From Euryodendron excelsum (lineage: Eukaryota; Streptophyta; Magnoliopsida; Ericales; Pentaphylacaceae), in the NCBI GenBank assembly GCA_033060915.1, contig CM065378.1:9355001-9419000 (forward strand): DNA of 64,000 nt, in the 5' to 3' direction. This document shows, piece after piece, positions 60,210-64,000 of this stretch (positions are counted from its first letter, which is position 1; each line of letters opens with the position of its first letter). The notes beneath the pieces were generated by a model. The model was not told the origin of the DNA, did not search any database, and was given only the letters and a program-made list of their open reading frames with translations. The position numbers and the translations under genes are program-made.

Positions 60210-63200
60210 TTAATTCATAAATACTATAAAGGAAAATGAAAATGGATAAAGAAATGAAAACACGAAATGCAGTTATATATATATATATAGGGAAACCGGC
60301 AGTGGATAAACAATCAAAAGGAATTAATGAAAAACCCCGTATTAATTTTATTACGAAACTTCTGCAAAAATAAGAAAGAAAACCTTTAAAAGAATTTAAT
60401 GGAAGCCTATAGGACTTAAGGAAAAAGAAGTAAAATACTGCTAGAATAACTTTCAGTTTTATAAGGCAAATAACATTAAAAATTTTAAATTAAATAAAAA
60501 CTTCCAGTTTTATGAGACAAAATTGAATTAGAAAACTCTAAAGATTTAAAGTATAAATCATGAAAGTGCATATATGGAGTTTCATATGCATTTACTCATT
60601 AGAAAAACTTTGAAGAACTTTTTTGCGGTTACTAAAAATAGCAGTTAGAAAATGGCAGTGCCTAATTTAAAATATAAAACAATGAAGTATACCCAAATCC
60701 TCTATCTTTACATAATATAATTTTATTAAATGCTCTAAATTGCTATAAAACCTGGTAATTAACTAGAACAAACTAATTAATTTAGTGGATACTAAATCTT
60801 TTTGACTGCTAATATGGTAAGTGACGAGGTTAACTAAATTTTACCATATATATTACTGTTGAGTAAACCTATACTTTAAAATATTGACTTATATAGTTTA
60901 TTAAATTTTTTTATGTACTTTTCTAATTGTATGTTTAGAAAAAGGTTTCAAAAAGTGTCAAATACTTTCCAAAAACTTCCGATATGTCTTATTGAAAATT
61001 TCCAAATCATAAACATTTTTAGACAGAAATCTGTAGAAATTCTAGTAAGTTTTCAAGTAATTTATGCAGAATTTCTTGCCATTGGCCCCTCAATTTCTAA
61101 TAGCATCCTTTTAACATTTTTCAAAAGTTTTTGGATCATTTTTCTAAAATTTTCAGAAGAGCAACATACTCATATAAAAAAACACACTTTCCCTATCAAA
61201 TAGAGTTAACTTGCAACTATGAGCTCCTATCCTAAGCCTCTTTCACTCTATTTAAACAAGCAACTAAGGAGCAAGGGGGAATGAACCCTGAAACATTACA
61301 ATCTAAAGCCCCATTGGCTAAATTGTGGCAAGCAAAACTTATTCTTCAAGAAATGGATCTTACAATCAGTTGACTTGATCAGATGCAAAGATCATCAGTT
61401 GACATCCATCTTATCATTTCACTTGAGTGTGTGAATCAATCCAGTTTTTCCTTTCTTATCAACTTCTTTGTTACAGTTGATGAAATTAATCTAGTCTTAT
61501 TTTGTACCTAGAAAAATCCCTTCTTTTTTTTCTGGCATGGGTGGTGATTTGAATGATTAATGTCAAGTTAATTGTTGTCTGTGCTTTTGGTTTTGAAAAT
61601 CGAAAATTGACTAATATTTGGATTAACTCTGGCATTGCACACAGAACTACTTTTGACTTTTTCATCTCAAAAACAAAATTGGGCTGTTTTTGTGTAATTG
61701 AATGGCTTTAAATGGACTTTTTAAATTATTAAAATTGTATATATACTGTCTCGGATCTGGTTGGAGATCGGTTTGGAGAGAATGGCAAGATTTAGTGTGA
61801 CAATCTGTATAATTGTTGCATTGCACACTATGGTTTATCAGATCGAAGATCAGCAATCGTAACGTGGTGATCGCATTAGGATCACTGAATATATGTATGA
61901 TATTGCTATATCTAATGACCGATCATCTAGTCAACTGCGCGTTTACAAGTTGCGTACAGCTACATTTTGAGGACTATGTGTATCGAATTTCAGCAAAGTA
62001 GTTGTCATGCTTCTTATATATATATATACATATATAAAGTAAACGCTTTCGTAGCATAGATGCTCATGTTTAATGGCTTAAAAGATCAATCACTTGATAT
62101 TGCCTATCAAAAAGTTATATGAAACTATATTAAATGCTACACGAGGGACACCTAAAGGATTAAGTACATATATATATAAGATGTACATGCTTAACAGATA
62201 TGCTTCCCATAATTTTCAAATTGATGAAGTGACATGCATATGCATTTCCGAAATTAATTAAAGAAAAGTATCTTTTTCAGAAGTACGTTTGAATTTAACG
62301 GACTATTTAAAGATGGTTAATTTCCCCCTGTTGAGCCGAAAAAATTAGGTCGACTCTAAGTGTAATGCAGGCTAGCAAATGAAATTCAAACCATCGCAGA
62401 CTTATGGGATAAGACGGGCATGTATGCATGTTTTGCATGGAATGTACACCCCGCATCCAGAGGTGGACGCTGGATTTCGGTTGACGGGTGCAAAGGATTT
62501 TTTTTTTTTGTTTTTTTTTGTTGAAGGGAGGATAAAAGATTTTTTTTTTTTTTTTGAGAGATTAATGCAGTATATAGTATTCTAAATATTAAAAAATCTA
62601 CAAGGATAAATGAAAATTTTAAAATTTTAGAGGGCCAATACACTATATTATATTCAAAATATCTAAAATTTTATAAGGTATATAGGAGATTTTCAAAATT
62701 TTGGGAGGCCATGGCCCCCACCCTCCCCTGCCCGCATCAATTTTGAACCTTATGCACGCATAAACTGCTTTGTATATGTATATGTGTGTGTGTTATAGGT
62801 GATGATAAATCGATGAAATGGTACAATATCACAAGCACTCAAAACTGTTAAATGCAAAGTCCTTACGCTTGTAGCTCCTCCTCTAACTTCATCATAAGAA
62901 ATTTCCGGCTTAATCTTCTTTATTACATAGTCTAGAGTCTAGACAAATTTGTATGGAACACATGTAAGCTACATGACCTTTAACTCTGTCGAAATCAGAT
63001 TATACCCTCCATGATCGAGCCATGGCAGGCATAAATTAACCATATGATTTTAAGATATTTCACTATTTAACGTGTACATATTCACATATGTGTTATATGA
63101 TTATAGGGAAGTAGAATAACAGGGAGGTAAAACACAATCCCACAATATAAACCTCCACGAAGGATAAAAGGGATTTACAGGACTACGACAATGAATCAGT

Positions 63201-64000
63201 ATAAAAAATATATAACGAGTTAGGTTCTCAATGAGAATGCTTGCAAGTTGCAACAATGGAATCAGTTGGCTTTAATAAGATCAAATTGTTCAATAAAGAG
63301 GACAATGGCACTCTTGTTTGACCTAAAAGCACCCAATGGCAATGATCAACACGTCTTGAATAAGATCTAGGAAGGGGGTGGTGGACTTAGTCAAGAACTA
63401 GATGGGCCCAAGAAAGTTGTGAGACACCCGCGATTTGCAACGTGCAAATTAATCGGTCAACTCACAACCTTAAACCAATAACAATTCAATAAAATAAAAG
63501 TCAAAAAAGGATAAAAGAAGCGGCAAACGGTGACCTAGTAGGGTTTTGATCTTAGCGTTGACTCAACTACCCTGAAGAAAACCGACATTTTCATGATTCA
63601 GTGTTTCTCCATATGCTACTGCAAAACTTTGGAATGATTTGGGTCGTTCATATATATGACTATCAACCACATGATTCATCTTCTGGACCTCACGCGTGAT
63701 AAATTAGGGAGACTTTCCTAATGAGATGATAAAGCTATTGCCGATGCCTATTTATTAAAACCACCACCGAAATCATTTTATGAAAAGACATTAATTAACA
63801 CCACTAAGAAAACCCTAAAGTCGTCTCTTCCTAACATCCAACTGCTACGTACCAGTAGACACTAATAAACCAAAATACAACTATATATATGTGTATATAT
63901 CTATATTGATTTCCAGACTTGAAATCATATAACCCTTCTCTTTATTCAGGCAACCATATAGTTCAAAATGGTCCGGCTAACGCCAACACATGCCGGTGAT
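60210..64000. other. Intergenic DNA, no gene recognised
   Basis: A/T-rich sequence. The segment 62590-62750 contains AAAATTTTAGAGGGCC and AAATTTTGGGAGGCCATGGCC blocks like those found at the ends of some plant transposons. TA runs occur near 60272-60291, 62018-62036 and 62168-62180. No exon, RNA gene or intact element seen up to the right edge. Confidence 0.4.

Noticed and set aside
1..64000. tRNA, rRNA or CRISPR-like arrays
   Set aside because: The only tRNA-like A/B boxes belong to SINEs with A-tails; no cloverleaf was found, and there is no regularly spaced repeat array.

Overview
This is AT-rich nuclear DNA from a flowering plant, almost certainly a core eudicot. The evidence is intron-bearing genes with plant-specific products (a TMO5/bHLH30-type transcription factor, a nepenthesin-like aspartyl protease, a CLE peptide precursor), Ty1/copia and Ty3/gypsy retrotransposon remains, MITEs, tRNA-derived SINEs and many GA/CT and TA microsatellites. 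I cannot name the species.

Layout. 1-8.5 kb: the 5' six coding exons of a transmembrane 'Fragile-X-F-associated' (TMEM185-like) protein on the minus strand, running off the left edge; its introns hold a decayed Ty3/gypsy RT fragment and a MITE. 8.5-14.4 kb: mostly featureless intergenic DNA with MITE and SINE-like scraps. 14.5-16.3 kb: a complete two-exon bHLH gene (329 aa, minus) with a striking tandem duplication of its exon-2 splice-acceptor region. 17.3-34.6 kb: gene-poor, with microsatellites, a textbook SINE with an 18-bp target duplication, an LTR-like repeat family rich in TTCGAA palindromes (one inverted copy and two or three direct copies), and a MITE with a perfect 9-bp target duplication. 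34.7-41.1 kb: a full-length but dead Ty1/copia element with both LTRs. 41.6-42.9 kb: an intronless aspartyl protease gene (minus). 43-49.9 kb: repeats, MITEs and a 221-bp tandem duplication. 50.0-55.0 kb: a pseudogene of a CCDC130/YJU2-type splicing factor (minus), with introns kept but several frameshifts; one intron holds a MITE and a 1.35-kb solo LTR. 57.97-58.30 kb: a CLE peptide gene (plus). 58.3-64 kb: no clear intact gene.

Gene neighbourhood. From memory, close homologues of the TMEM protein, the bHLH and the CLE peptide are neighbours on Arabidopsis chromosome 1 (AT1G68820, AT1G68810, AT1G68795), and the aspartyl protease homologue AT3G25700 sits beside the bHLH paralogue TMO5 (AT3G25710). 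The window therefore looks like a conserved ancestral block whose members were divided between two duplicated Arabidopsis regions. The proteins do not form one pathway, but bHLH (vascular cell division) and CLE (short-range peptide signal) are both developmental regulators.

I found no wholly new system. The points most worth a second look are the duplicated decoy splice acceptor in the bHLH intron, the decayed splicing-factor gene, the TTCGAA-rich LTR family and the microsatellite that grew inside the copia RT.
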